Positions 7,592 to 14,278 of a DNA stretch of 28,533 nucleotides are shown piece by piece. The position numbers and the translations under genes were made by a program. Under the pieces are notes generated by a model, which ran no database searches, was not told where the DNA came from, and saw only the letters and a program-made list of their open reading frames with translations. Origin of the DNA: Firmicutes bacterium UBA4049 (GTDB taxonomy: Bacteria; Bacillota; Desulfotomaculia; Desulfotomaculales; Nap2-2B); contig DFZT01000068.1 in NCBI GenBank assembly GCA_002382755.1, forward strand, positions 1-28,533, in the 5' to 3' direction. How positions within the stretch are numbered: the stretch's first letter is position 1; each line of letters opens with the position of its first letter.

Positions 7592-7828
7592 CTATCTGTC
7601 AGATTCCTTTTCCTGTTTGGTTTCCCTTTCCTGGCCGGATTCATCTTCATCATAAAACAGTTTCATACAAGTATTGCAATAAAAACGGTAAGTAGGCGAA
7701 TCTCCTCCTATAAAACAATGCGAGCTTTCTTTGTAAATAGGCAGGGAACAACCATAGCAAAGTACAAAAGGAGTTACTCTGGTTTTCCCCACATATTCAT
7801 AATTCAACCCTTTGGCAGATTCGTTCAC
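7592..7828 (-). CDS. Small Cys4 zinc-ribbon-like protein, function unknown
   Basis: About 78 residues. Two CxxC pairs, CYGC and CNTC, flank a 26-residue loop that itself contains a Cys, and the C-terminus is strongly charged (DEDESGQERE). This pattern suggests a structural zinc site. I chose GTG at 7826-7828 because GAGGGTGG lies a few bases before it; an in-frame GTG at 7837 overlaps that site. No family was recognised. The gene lies upstream of the amidase in the same direction (75-base gap) and may be co-transcribed with it. Confidence 0.55.
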   Translation of the reverse strand: MNESAKGLNYEYVGKTRVTPFVLCYGCSLPIYKESSHCFIGGDSPTYRFYCNTCMKLFYDEDESGQERETKQEKESDR

Positions 7829-7837
7829 ATAAACCAC

Positions 7838-8040
7838 CCTCTTTCCCTAACTGTTATTTGCCAATGCTGCCAGGAGTTACTTATATTACTAGCGTTAATA
7901 TATACAACAATAACCTTCTTTGTTACAAAAAAAAGACAACAATAAAACTTACAACAAATCCAATGTGATTAATTATTTTCTTTGAAAGTTTTTTTATCCT
8001 TCGTTAACCGAAAAATATATTTTAAGGTGAGTATATTTAT
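7838..8040. other. AT-rich intergenic stretch with no recognised gene
   Basis: This gap lies between the aroF terminator and the Cys4 protein gene. It is AT-rich with several T-runs and probably holds the promoter of the Cys4 gene, but no -35/-10 pair is convincing. Confidence 0.4.
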
Positions 8041-8067
8041 AAAAAAACCGCCATTTCAAAACGGCGG
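8041..8067 (-). terminator. Rho-independent terminator of the trp-aroF operon
   Basis: On the minus strand CCGCCGTT pairs with AATGGCGG (one G-T pair) around a TTGA loop and is followed by seven T residues. It lies 28 bases after the aroF stop codon and closes the long trp transcription unit. Confidence 0.88.
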
Positions 8068-8094
8068 CCGATTATCTTTGATTAATATGCTTCT

Positions 8095-9111
8095 CTAAAG
8101 GTTTTTTCCCATTACCTTCGCAATATTACGCAAATCAGCCATCATGGCGGCAAATTTTACCGGGTTAAGCGATTGCGGACCATCGCACCAGGCTGTCTCG
8201 GGATTTGTATGAACTTCAATAAGAAGCCCGTCCGCTCCGGCAGCTATGGCGGCGCGGGCCATTGACGGTACGAATCTCCATTTTCCAATTCCGTGACTGG
8301 GATCGACAATAACCGGAAGATGGCTCAAATGTTTGATTACGGGAATAGCACAGAGATCCAAAGTGTTGCGTGTATAAGTTTCAAAACTGCGTATACCGCG
8401 CTCGCACATGATTACATCATCATTACCGCCTGCCATAATATATTCAGCCGCCATCAGCCATTCTTCTATAGTCGCTGACAGACCTCTTTTAAGAAGGACC
8501 GGTTTATCAACAGAAGATACTTCTTTTAGCAATACAAAATTTTGCATGTTACGGGCGCCGATTTGTATTATATCGGCATACTCTTTGACCACTTCCACAG
8601 CGCGCGTGTCCATTACTTCGGTAATAATCTTAAGGCCTGTAGCTTCCCTGGCTTCAGCAAGCAGCTTGAGTCCTTTCTCCTCCAATCCCTGAAAAGAGTA
8701 TGGCGATGTCCGCGGCTTGAAGGCGCCGCCGCGTAGAATAGTAGCGCCTGCCTCTTTAACCTTCCAGGCGGTTTCAAGGAGTTGTTCCCGGCTTTCAACG
8801 GCGCAAGGCCCTGCCATCACATGTAGCGTATCGCCGCCAATTACCAGGTTGCCTGTCTTTACCAGGGAATCCTCTTGTTTGAAAGTCCTGCTGGCCAGTT
8901 TAAACGGCTGAAGAATGGGAACGATTTTCTCTACTCCGGGCATTACCTCCAGGCCGAGGACTTCGGGATAATTACGCTTGTCTCCAATAACGCCGATTAA
9001 TGTTTGCTCTATACCGCGTGAAACATGCGCCTGTAATCCGGCATCTTTTACCCGTTTGATAACAGCGTCAATCTCTTCCTCCCTTGCCTCCTTAAGCATA
9101 ACAACAACCAT
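8095..9111 (-). CDS. aroF: 3-deoxy-7-phosphoheptulonate (DAHP) synthase, type I-beta with N-terminal regulatory domain
   Basis: The first enzyme of the shikimate pathway, condensing phosphoenolpyruvate and erythrose-4-phosphate. Residues 1-70 form the ferredoxin-like regulatory domain ([20 protein letters not shown]) that lets Tyr or Phe inhibit Thermotoga-type enzymes. The barrel follows, with [47 protein letters not shown] and VDPSHGIGK carrying the substrate and metal residues. I chose ATG at 9109-9111 (338 residues, the usual length) with AAGAGG upstream; an open frame extends to 9180 but lacks a matching N-terminus. It is the last gene of the trp operon, supplying its precursor pathway, and lies just after the trpA relic. 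Confidence 0.95.
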   Translation of the reverse strand: MVVVMLKEAREEEIDAVIKRVKDAGLQAHVSRGIEQTLIGVIGDKRNYPEVLGLEVMPGVEKIVPILQPFKLASRTFKQEDSLVKTGNLVIGGDTLHVMAGPCAVESREQLLETAWKVKEAGATILRGGAFKPRTSPYSFQGLEEKGLKLLAEAREATGLKIITEVMDTRAVEVVKEYADIIQIGARNMQNFVLLKEVSSVDKPVLLKRGLSATIEEWLMAAEYIMAGGNDDVIMCERGIRSFETYTRNTLDLCAIPVIKHLSHLPVIVDPSHGIGKWRFVPSMARAAIAAGADGLLIEVHTNPETAWCDGPQSLNPVKFAAMMADLRNIAKVMGKNL

Positions 9112-9195
9112 TGCCCCAACCTCTTCTCGTATGCTCTTTTTTATTTGTCTTTTTAATGTTAGCATAGCTGTTTGTTTCAAGCAATCTATTTTTTG

Positions 9196-9331
9196 TCAAG
9201 AAAGAGCCGTCTTAATGTCTTTTATTGTCTTAATGTCTTTTATTAAGGAATTTGCCTGAAAAATATCTGAAAAAATATCTGACTACACCAAAACCAATCG
9301 CTATCGGAAGGGTGGTGTACTTGCCTCTTTC
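9196..9331 (-). pseudogene. trpA: trpA (tryptophan synthase alpha) fossil left by deletion of trpB and most of trpA
   Basis: In a frame different from trpF and overlapping its last codons, the sequence reads RGKYTTLPIAIGFGV, which is the conserved TrpA segment around the PxAxGFG motif (strand 7 and phosphate loop). After a frame change it continues as QANSLIKDIKT and ends KTALS at a stop at 9196-9198, like a TrpA C-terminus. Two perfect in-frame tandem duplications, 12 and 18 bases, lie in this tail. The position between trpF and aroF is where trpB-trpA would stand in a trpEGDCFBA operon. TrpB is absent entirely. The last five residues of TrpF (TPPFR) are read out of frame from trpA sequence. 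Confidence 0.72.
9209..9244. repeat. 18-bp perfect tandem duplication
   Basis: GTCTTAATGTCTTTTATT occurs twice head to tail. Being a multiple of three it keeps the frame of the trpA tail (IKDIKT twice). A 12-bp duplication (TCAGATATTTTT on the minus strand) lies next to it at about 9257-9281. Confidence 0.9.
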
Positions 9332-9921
9332 ACCGAATTGATAAACTGCAAAATTTTTACGGGATCTTTTTTCTTGTCTGTCTCGACCCCGCTGCTCACA
9401 TCCACACCATCCGGCCTCACGGACAGGACGGCTTCTTTCGCATTGGACTGATTTAGGCCTCCCGCTAAAATCACAGGTTTTGTTCTGTTTAAGGATTGAA
9501 GAATCTTCCAGTCAAAGACTTTTCCCGTCCCGCCCGCTTTGCCCGGCAAGAAGGTATCAATAAGAACGGCGTCGACGGGGTAAGAATCTATTAAACTGAA
9601 CAGCGGACTTTGAATGTTGAAGGCCTTGATAACTTTACAGTTAACCTGCCGGCAGTATTCCTGTGATTCCTCGCCATGCAGCTGAGCAATATCCAGGCGG
9701 CAAAACTCTATTATTTGCTGAACTTCCTTAACTGGCGAATTAACAAATACGCCAACCTTGAGGATCTTTGGCGGAAGCTCCAGGGAAATTAAACGGGCAT
9801 CTTCCGGCGCAATCCTTCTCGTACTGGGGGCGAAAACAAAACCCAGCGCATCCGCTCCGGCTTCCGCTGAATAAAGGGCGGTTTTTAAATCGGTTATACC
9901 GCAAATCTTTACCCGGACCAT
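9301..9921 (-). CDS. trpF: Phosphoribosylanthranilate isomerase
   Basis: TrpF carries out the third step of tryptophan synthesis, the Amadori rearrangement of phosphoribosylanthranilate. The 206-residue barrel starts MVRVKICGITD with catalytic Cys7; the general-acid Asp lies in VLIDTFLPGKAGGTGK near residue 125, and the phosphate loops are ILAGGLNQSN and GVDVSSGVE. The start follows the trpC stop by one base and uses GGCGGGAG as its ribosome site. The protein is complete, but its last residues (TPPFR) come from a deletion junction with trpA, so the original C-terminus ended near SVKEAS. Translation was probably coupled to trpC. Confidence 0.95.
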   Translation of the reverse strand: MVRVKICGITDLKTALYSAEAGADALGFVFAPSTRRIAPEDARLISLELPPKILKVGVFVNSPVKEVQQIIEFCRLDIAQLHGEESQEYCRQVNCKVIKAFNIQSPLFSLIDSYPVDAVLIDTFLPGKAGGTGKVFDWKILQSLNRTKPVILAGGLNQSNAKEAVLSVRPDGVDVSSGVETDKKKDPVKILQFINSVKEASTPPFR

Positions 9922-9922
9922 A

Positions 9923-10705
9923 TCAATATACTCCCGCCAGTTCTTTTACTTTTGCTTCAATATTTTCACTGCGCATTAAAACTTCACCGACCAGAATCGC
10001 GTCTATTTTATTGCGGAACAGTTCGTCAACCTGCGGCCTGCTGCTTATTCCGCTTTCGCTGACTACTACTGTGGATTGATCATTTATATAGCGCCGCAGG
10101 TTAAAAGTAACATTTAAATCAACTTCAAACGTTTTCAAATCCCGGTTGTTAATACCGATTAAAGAAGCGCCTGAACCAAGGGCTCTTCGAAGCTCTTCCC
10201 TGTTATGAACCTCTACAAGGCACTCCAGGCCTAATACTGAGGCGAGTTTTTGAAAATGGACAAGGTCATGATCATTAAGAGCTGCGACAATTAGCAGCAG
10301 GGCGTCTCCGCCAAGTTTTCTCGTTTCGAAAATCTGATATGGGTCAATAATAAAGTCCTTGCGCAAAACCGGCAGTTCTGTTCTTGAATGAACCGCTTGA
10401 AGATAGTCTGGCTTTCCATCAAAGAATTTCTCTTCGGTAATTACGGAAATGGCGGAAACTCCGCTGCGGGTGAAGGCATCTGTAATCTCTTCAGGATTGA
10501 AATTGGGGCGGATCATTCCTTTTGAAGGAGATGCCTTTTTAACCTCAGCCAGGATAGATATTCCGCCCTGCTTTCTAAGGGCAGATGATAATGATCTGCA
10601 CGGCGGCATATCCTCTATACTACCCGCAAGTGAATCTAAAGGCGTCCTTTCTTTAATTTTTTTCAGATCATACCTTTTTTGAGAAATAATCTTTTCCAGG
10701 ATCAC
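9923..10705 (-). CDS. trpC: Indole-3-glycerol phosphate synthase
   Basis: TrpC closes the indole ring from CdRP with loss of CO2. The 260-residue barrel shows the catalytic EVKKASPSKG at residues 54-63, VLRKDFIIDPYQI near residue 115, LVEVHNREEL, GINNRDLKTFEVD and VSESGISS in the expected order. The start is GTG at 10703-10705, overlapping the trpD stop as GTGA, so translation is coupled. This gene still has substrate from TrpD and TrpF, but its product, indoleglycerol phosphate, has no TrpAB encoded nearby. Confidence 0.96.
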   Translation of the reverse strand: MILEKIISQKRYDLKKIKERTPLDSLAGSIEDMPPCRSLSSALRKQGGISILAEVKKASPSKGMIRPNFNPEEITDAFTRSGVSAISVITEEKFFDGKPDYLQAVHSRTELPVLRKDFIIDPYQIFETRKLGGDALLLIVAALNDHDLVHFQKLASVLGLECLVEVHNREELRRALGSGASLIGINNRDLKTFEVDLNVTFNLRRYINDQSTVVVSESGISSRPQVDELFRNKIDAILVGEVLMRSENIEAKVKELAGVY

Positions 10706-11754
10706 TGACTGCTCACCTGTTCTTTTGCTGAATTGGTAAACCTGATCAGATGCTGAAGTTTCTTCAACGCGGAACCTTTTGATATGCTTTCCGTCGCCAG
10801 ATCCAGTCCTTCGGAGAGATCTTTCGCCAGCCCTGACGCCATCAGTCCAAAAGCTGCATTAATTAGAACGGCGTTCCTGCGCGAGCCGTGTTCCCCATGT
10901 AAAATAGATAAGGTATGCGCAGCGTTTTCAAACGGGGATCCTCCAAAAAGATCCTTTACCGGAGATCGCGGCAAGCCGTATTTTTCGGGATCAACAGTAT
11001 ACTCACTTATCTTTCCGTTGTTTATTTCACATACATAGGAGGGTCCGGAAAGGGAAATTTCATCAAGTCCCTGTGCGCCGTGGATGACAAAGGAGTGATC
11101 AGTGCCTAAACGGGCAAGTACTTCGCCCAGCTTTGTTGTAAGTTCACGGTTATAGACTCCCAGCACCTGCGCTTTTGCCCCGGCAGGATTGGTCAATGGT
11201 CCCAAAACATTAAAAACTGTACGGATTCCGATTTCACGGCGCGGGCCCGCGACGTGCTTCATTGCCGAATGCATCGACGGCGCAAACAGAAAAGCAATAC
11301 CTGTTTCTTCAAGGCAGGACTCGATCTGGTCCGGCTCCAGGTCAATGCGAACATTCAGGGCCTCAAGGAGATCAGCCGAACCGCATTTACTGGAGACGGA
11401 ACGATTGCCGTGTTTTGCGACCGGGGCGCCGGCGCCGGCTACTACAAAGGCGGCAGTGGTCGAAATGTTAAACGTGTTGGCGCCGTCTCCGCCTGTCCCG
11501 CATGTATCGACTACGACAGGATATTTGGTATTAATGCGGGTTGCTTTTCTGCGCATTACTTTCACAAAACCGGTAATCTCTTCAACAGTTTCTCCCTTCA
11601 GCCTTAATGAGACCAAAAGCGCCGCTATCTGCGCGGGGGTAGCCTGACCTTCCATAATCGCTTCCATAACATTTTCAGACTGGCTTTCCGCCAGGTCTTT
11701 ACCGGCTGTAAGGTATTCAATTGCTTCCTTGATTATCGAAATATCCTGAGACAT
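10702..11754 (-). CDS. trpD: Anthranilate phosphoribosyltransferase
   Basis: TrpD transfers phosphoribosyl from PRPP to anthranilate. In the 350-residue protein the PRPP loop DTCGTGGDGANTFNIST lies near residues 83-99, with KHGNRSVSSKCGSADLLEAL after it, both diagnostic. I chose ATG at 11752-11754 with AGGAGGAAGAG before it; the frame stays open upstream but that part overlaps trpG and lacks similarity. The start lies 38 bases inside the trpG end, indicating coupling; the stop overlaps the trpC start. Confidence 0.96.
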   Translation of the reverse strand: MSQDISIIKEAIEYLTAGKDLAESQSENVMEAIMEGQATPAQIAALLVSLRLKGETVEEITGFVKVMRRKATRINTKYPVVVDTCGTGGDGANTFNISTTAAFVVAGAGAPVAKHGNRSVSSKCGSADLLEALNVRIDLEPDQIESCLEETGIAFLFAPSMHSAMKHVAGPRREIGIRTVFNVLGPLTNPAGAKAQVLGVYNRELTTKLGEVLARLGTDHSFVIHGAQGLDEISLSGPSYVCEINNGKISEYTVDPEKYGLPRSPVKDLFGGSPFENAAHTLSILHGEHGSRRNAVLINAAFGLMASGLAKDLSEGLDLATESISKGSALKKLQHLIRFTNSAKEQVSSQ

Positions 11755-12340
11755 CTTTATCTCTTCCTCCTTTTGTATTGTTGTTAATAAAATTGCGCAG
11801 CAGATCAAGGCCGTGCTCGGTTAGAATCGATTCCGGGTGAAACTGGACACCTTCAACCGGCAGTTCTTTATGACGCAGGCCCATAATTTCACCTTCCGTG
11901 GTCCAGGCGCTGACCGCGAGACAAGAGGGGAGATCTGCGCTTGAAACCATCAGGGAATGATAACGGGTTGCCTGAAACGGGGACGGAATACCTTTGTAAA
12001 TTCCAAGGCCGTCGTGGTGTATCAAAGATGTTTTCCCATGCATCAAACGTCCGGCTTTGACTACACGTCCGCCAAAAGCCTGGCCGATAGCCTGGTGACC
12101 AAGGCAGACTCCGAGTATTGGTATGCGGCCGGCCAATTGACTTATTACATCAAGTGAAATTCCTGCTTGATCAGGAGAACCGGGACCAGGGGAGATAACT
12201 ATATGCGACGGGTTTATTTGTTCCAGCTGCGATAGGTTAATCTGGTCGTTGCGCCAGACAACCACTTCTACCTTTAGCTGTCCGAAATATTGCACCAGGT
12301 TGAAGGTAAATGAGTCGTAGTTATCGATCATTACCAGCAA
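11717..12340 (-). CDS. trpG: Anthranilate synthase glutamine amidotransferase subunit
   Basis: TrpG supplies ammonia from glutamine to TrpE. The class I amidotransferase motifs are all present: MIDNYDSFTFNLVQYFG, the oxyanion strand SPGPGSPD, nucleophile Cys79 in GVCLGHQAIGQAFGG, and the His/Glu pair in GVQFHPESILTEHG. The start is TTG at 12338-12340, two bases after the trpE stop, with AAGGAGGT inside the trpE end. The tail is about 15 residues longer than usual and overlaps trpD. In some bacteria (pabA/trpG) this subunit also serves folate synthesis; no pab gene is in view. Confidence 0.95.
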   Translation of the reverse strand: MLVMIDNYDSFTFNLVQYFGQLKVEVVVWRNDQINLSQLEQINPSHIVISPGPGSPDQAGISLDVISQLAGRIPILGVCLGHQAIGQAFGGRVVKAGRLMHGKTSLIHHDGLGIYKGIPSPFQATRYHSLMVSSADLPSCLAVSAWTTEGEIMGLRHKELPVEGVQFHPESILTEHGLDLLRNFINNNTKGGRDKDVSGYFDNQGSN

Positions 12341-12341
12341 C

Positions 12342-13841
12342 TTAACCTACCTCCTTTTGTGAAAGAGCAACAGTCTGGAATAATGCCTGAGCTTTATTAA
12401 CGGTTTCCTGATACTCTTTTTCAGGTTCCGAATCAGCGACAATTCCTGCTCCTGCCTGGATATACGCATGATTTTGGTGAAATAAAATAGTCCTGATCGT
12501 AATCGCGGAGTCCAGATTGCCGTTATAGCCAAAATACCCGACCGCCCCTGCATAAGGCCCCCGTTTTGACGGTTCAAGCTCGTCGATAATTTCCATAGCT
12601 CTTACCTTGGGAGCCCCGGAAACCGTTCCTGCAGGGAAACACGACTTTAATGCGTCAAACGCCGTAAGACCAGGGGAAAGTTTACCGCGGACGGCGGATA
12701 CCAGATGCATTACATGCGAATAATTTTCTACTTCCATAAACTGAGGGACCTCAACTGTGCCGGGAATGCAAACACGTCCCAGGTCGTTTCGTCCCAAATC
12801 AACAAGCATAATATGTTCCGCCTTTTCTTTGGGGTCGTTTAAAAGTTCCAGGCTTAATTGATCGTCCTCCTGGTGGGTGGCGCCTCGTGGTCTTGTTCCT
12901 GCTATCGGCCTGGTTTCAACTTCGTCTCCCTCGAAACGTACCAGCATTTCCGGTGAAGAACCGGCTATAACCAGATCGCCGAAATCAATATAATAAAGGT
13001 AAGGAGAGGGATTGATTGAACGCAAACGCCGGTACGTTTGAAAAGGATTGCCTTCAAAGGGAAGGCGGAAGCGCTGTGAAAGCACGACTTGAAGAATGTC
13101 TCCGTTTCTTATATATTCTTTTGCTTTAACCACGCCATTTAGAAAAACTTCACGTTTCATATTACTTCCAATATCTGATATGTCTGTTACGCTTATTTTT
13201 TTTTTAGGTTTAGCTGTTAAAAAATCATTTTCACCGGGAACGGGCACGCTTAATTTTTTAATAACCTGCCCAATTATTTCCAGGGCCAGGGAATAGGATT
13301 TTTCCGGAGATTCATTAATCGTGTTGTTAACCACGATACGCAGTGAATGGCGCAAGTGGTCAAAAATCAAAATTGTCCCGCAAAACATGAACATGCAATC
13401 ACAAAGACCGAGATCGGCTTCCGCTGTATGAGGGAGTCTTTCAAGCCATTGGGACATTTCATAACCGAAATACCCGACAGCTCCCCCAAAAAATCTTGGC
13501 ATACCGGTCAGTATAGGTGTTTTATAGGCGCCGAGAAGATTATTTAGAATTTTGAAGGGATCACCGGTAACTTTCTTAAAAACCTCTCCGGAACCATTTT
13601 TGATTAAGCCGTTATTATCAAGGTGGCTGTAGACGATTACTGGATCCAGACCAATGAAAGAATAGCGGGCAATCCTTTCCTTTCCTTCAACGCTTTCCAG
13701 AAGAAAAGACGGTTTTCCGCCAGCTGCTTTTATGAACAATGTTATCGGTGTTTCGGTGTCGGCGGGAAATTCGCAGCTGACAGGAACCAGGTTATAGAAT
13801 TTGCTTAATTGGAGATATTCGTTTAACCCCGGTTCAATCAA
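12342..13841 (-). CDS. trpE: Anthranilate synthase component I
   Basis: TrpE forms anthranilate from chorismate with ammonia from TrpG, and is the committed and feedback-controlled step. In this 499-residue protein the Trp-binding motif LLES lies near residue 47 (FLLESVEGKERIARYSFIG). The chorismate-binding domain has DILQVVLSQRF, ETRPIAGTRPRG, LVDLGRNDLGR, FPAGTVSGAPKVRAMEII, and YAGAVGYFGYNG. The TTG at 13839-13841 is ten bases after GGAGGTG. It is the first structural gene of the operon and is preceded by a promoter, TRAP-like site and terminator. Repression by tryptophan is therefore likely at both enzyme and transcript level. Confidence 0.96.
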   Translation of the reverse strand: MIEPGLNEYLQLSKFYNLVPVSCEFPADTETPITLFIKAAGGKPSFLLESVEGKERIARYSFIGLDPVIVYSHLDNNGLIKNGSGEVFKKVTGDPFKILNNLLGAYKTPILTGMPRFFGGAVGYFGYEMSQWLERLPHTAEADLGLCDCMFMFCGTILIFDHLRHSLRIVVNNTINESPEKSYSLALEIIGQVIKKLSVPVPGENDFLTAKPKKKISVTDISDIGSNMKREVFLNGVVKAKEYIRNGDILQVVLSQRFRLPFEGNPFQTYRRLRSINPSPYLYYIDFGDLVIAGSSPEMLVRFEGDEVETRPIAGTRPRGATHQEDDQLSLELLNDPKEKAEHIMLVDLGRNDLGRVCIPGTVEVPQFMEVENYSHVMHLVSAVRGKLSPGLTAFDALKSCFPAGTVSGAPKVRAMEIIDELEPSKRGPYAGAVGYFGYNGNLDSAITIRTILFHQNHAYIQAGAGIVADSEPEKEYQETVNKAQALFQTVALSQKEVG

Positions 13842-13869
13842 TGCAGCTTTTCACCTCCAGTAAAATAAA

Positions 13870-13903
13870 TAAAAAACCGATGTCCAAGACGAACACCGGT
13901 TTT
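13870..13903 (-). terminator. Attenuator terminator in the trp leader
   Basis: AAAACCGGTGTTC pairs with GGACATCGGTTTT over 13 bp (three G-T pairs) around a five-base loop and is followed by T-rich sequence. It lies between the promoter and trpE, only about 29 bases before the start, so it must be an attenuator. An upstream GGTTTT can pair with the AAAACC of its left arm as an antiterminator. Confidence 0.85.
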
Positions 13904-13925
13904 AAGGGCAAAATAAAAAACCTTG

Positions 13926-13963
13926 CTCATCTCAACTCTTCTAAACTAACTCAACTCAGGCTA
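13926..13963 (-). promoter_or_regulatory. Putative TRAP (trp RNA-binding attenuation protein) binding site
   Basis: In the leader RNA eight UAG or GAG triplets follow one another in 38 bases: UAG, GAG, GAG, UAG, UAG, GAG, GAG, GAG. Spacers are 3, 2, 1, 2, 2, 2 and 2 bases, and imperfect CAG and AAG triplets flank the series. The Bacillus subtilis trp leader has eleven such triplets separated by two or three bases, bound by the TRAP ring when tryptophan is bound. Here the site overlaps the start of the antiterminator stem, so protein bound to it would favour the downstream terminator. No mtrB gene is in the window. Confidence 0.72.
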
Positions 13964-13989
13964 AACTGGATAATTATTTAGTTTTCTAT

Positions 13990-14018
13990 ATTCTAATCAC
14001 AAAACAAACAAAAGTCAA
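13990..14018 (-). promoter_or_regulatory. Sigma-A promoter of the trp operon
   Basis: Minus-strand -35 TTGACT (14013-14018), exactly 17 bases, then -10 TAGAAT (13990-13995). Transcription would start near 13983, giving about 20 bases before the first TRAP triplet and a leader of about 140 bases. Confidence 0.8.
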
Positions 14019-14044
14019 ATGAAAAAACAAAAAGTAACTATTCA

Positions 14045-14089
14045 GGCTGTTAGACTGTAGGCTGTTAGACTGTAGGCTGTTAGACTGTA
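14045..14089 (+). repeat. Three 15-bp tandem repeats inside the element
   Basis: GGCTGTTAGACTGTA occurs three times head to tail, and the last unit runs into the ribosome site AGGAGG. The sequence shares its core GGCTGT with the 7-bp repeats of copy 2. Confidence 0.92.
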
Positions 14090-14099
14090 GGAGGAAATT

Positions 14100-14192
14100 A
14101 TGCGTGAGCATACGAAGCTCAGAGCGTTTGAACTGGCCATGGTGGAGACCGAGAAGGTTCTGAGCGCCTTGATTCGGTCAATGCGTGACTAA
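14100..14192 (+). pseudogene. Internally deleted four-helix-bundle (23S rRNA intervening-sequence family) protein
   Basis: A 30-codon frame with an excellent ribosome site (AGGAGGAAATT before ATG). The first 13 residues, MREHTKLRAFELA, are the usual start of this family of about 120 residues. The last 17, MVETEKVLSALIRSMRD, are its usual end and match copy 2 apart from Ala to Val. The middle is lost by an in-frame deletion, so helices 2 and 3 are missing and a normal bundle cannot form. The joint lies at an ATGG shared with copy 2, possibly microhomology. Confidence 0.75.
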
Positions 14193-14278
14193 CAGCCTAC
14201 AGCCTATAAACAACCTGAGTAGTAACAACAAAAAATCAAAAAGAAACCTTTCAATCAGCCAACCGGTTTGCCGAACTT

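Larger units (their letters stand above)
14034..14226 (+). mobile_element. 193-bp inverted-repeat element carrying a shortened four-helix-bundle gene (copy 1)
   Basis: The left end, GTAACTATTCAGGCTGTT, and the complement of the right end, GTTACTACTCAGGTTGTT, match at 15 of 18 positions, so the element has terminal inverted repeats. AACAAAAA stands directly outside both ends (14026-14033 and 14227-14234), which looks like an 8-bp target duplication, though the surroundings are A-rich. Inside are three 15-bp tandem repeats, a ribosome site and a short reading frame. The right half is nearly identical to the copy at the right edge of the window. The element sits 16 bases upstream of the trp -35 box and downstream of sigH. 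Confidence 0.72.

Noticed and set aside
9181..9260. Separate promoter for aroF
   Set aside because: TTGACA occurs (9194-9199 on the minus strand) but no acceptable -10 box lies 16-18 bases from it.
14228..14270. Terminator after sigH
   Set aside because: AAACC with GGTTT before a T-rich run gives only a 5-bp stem with a long loop; too weak to call.
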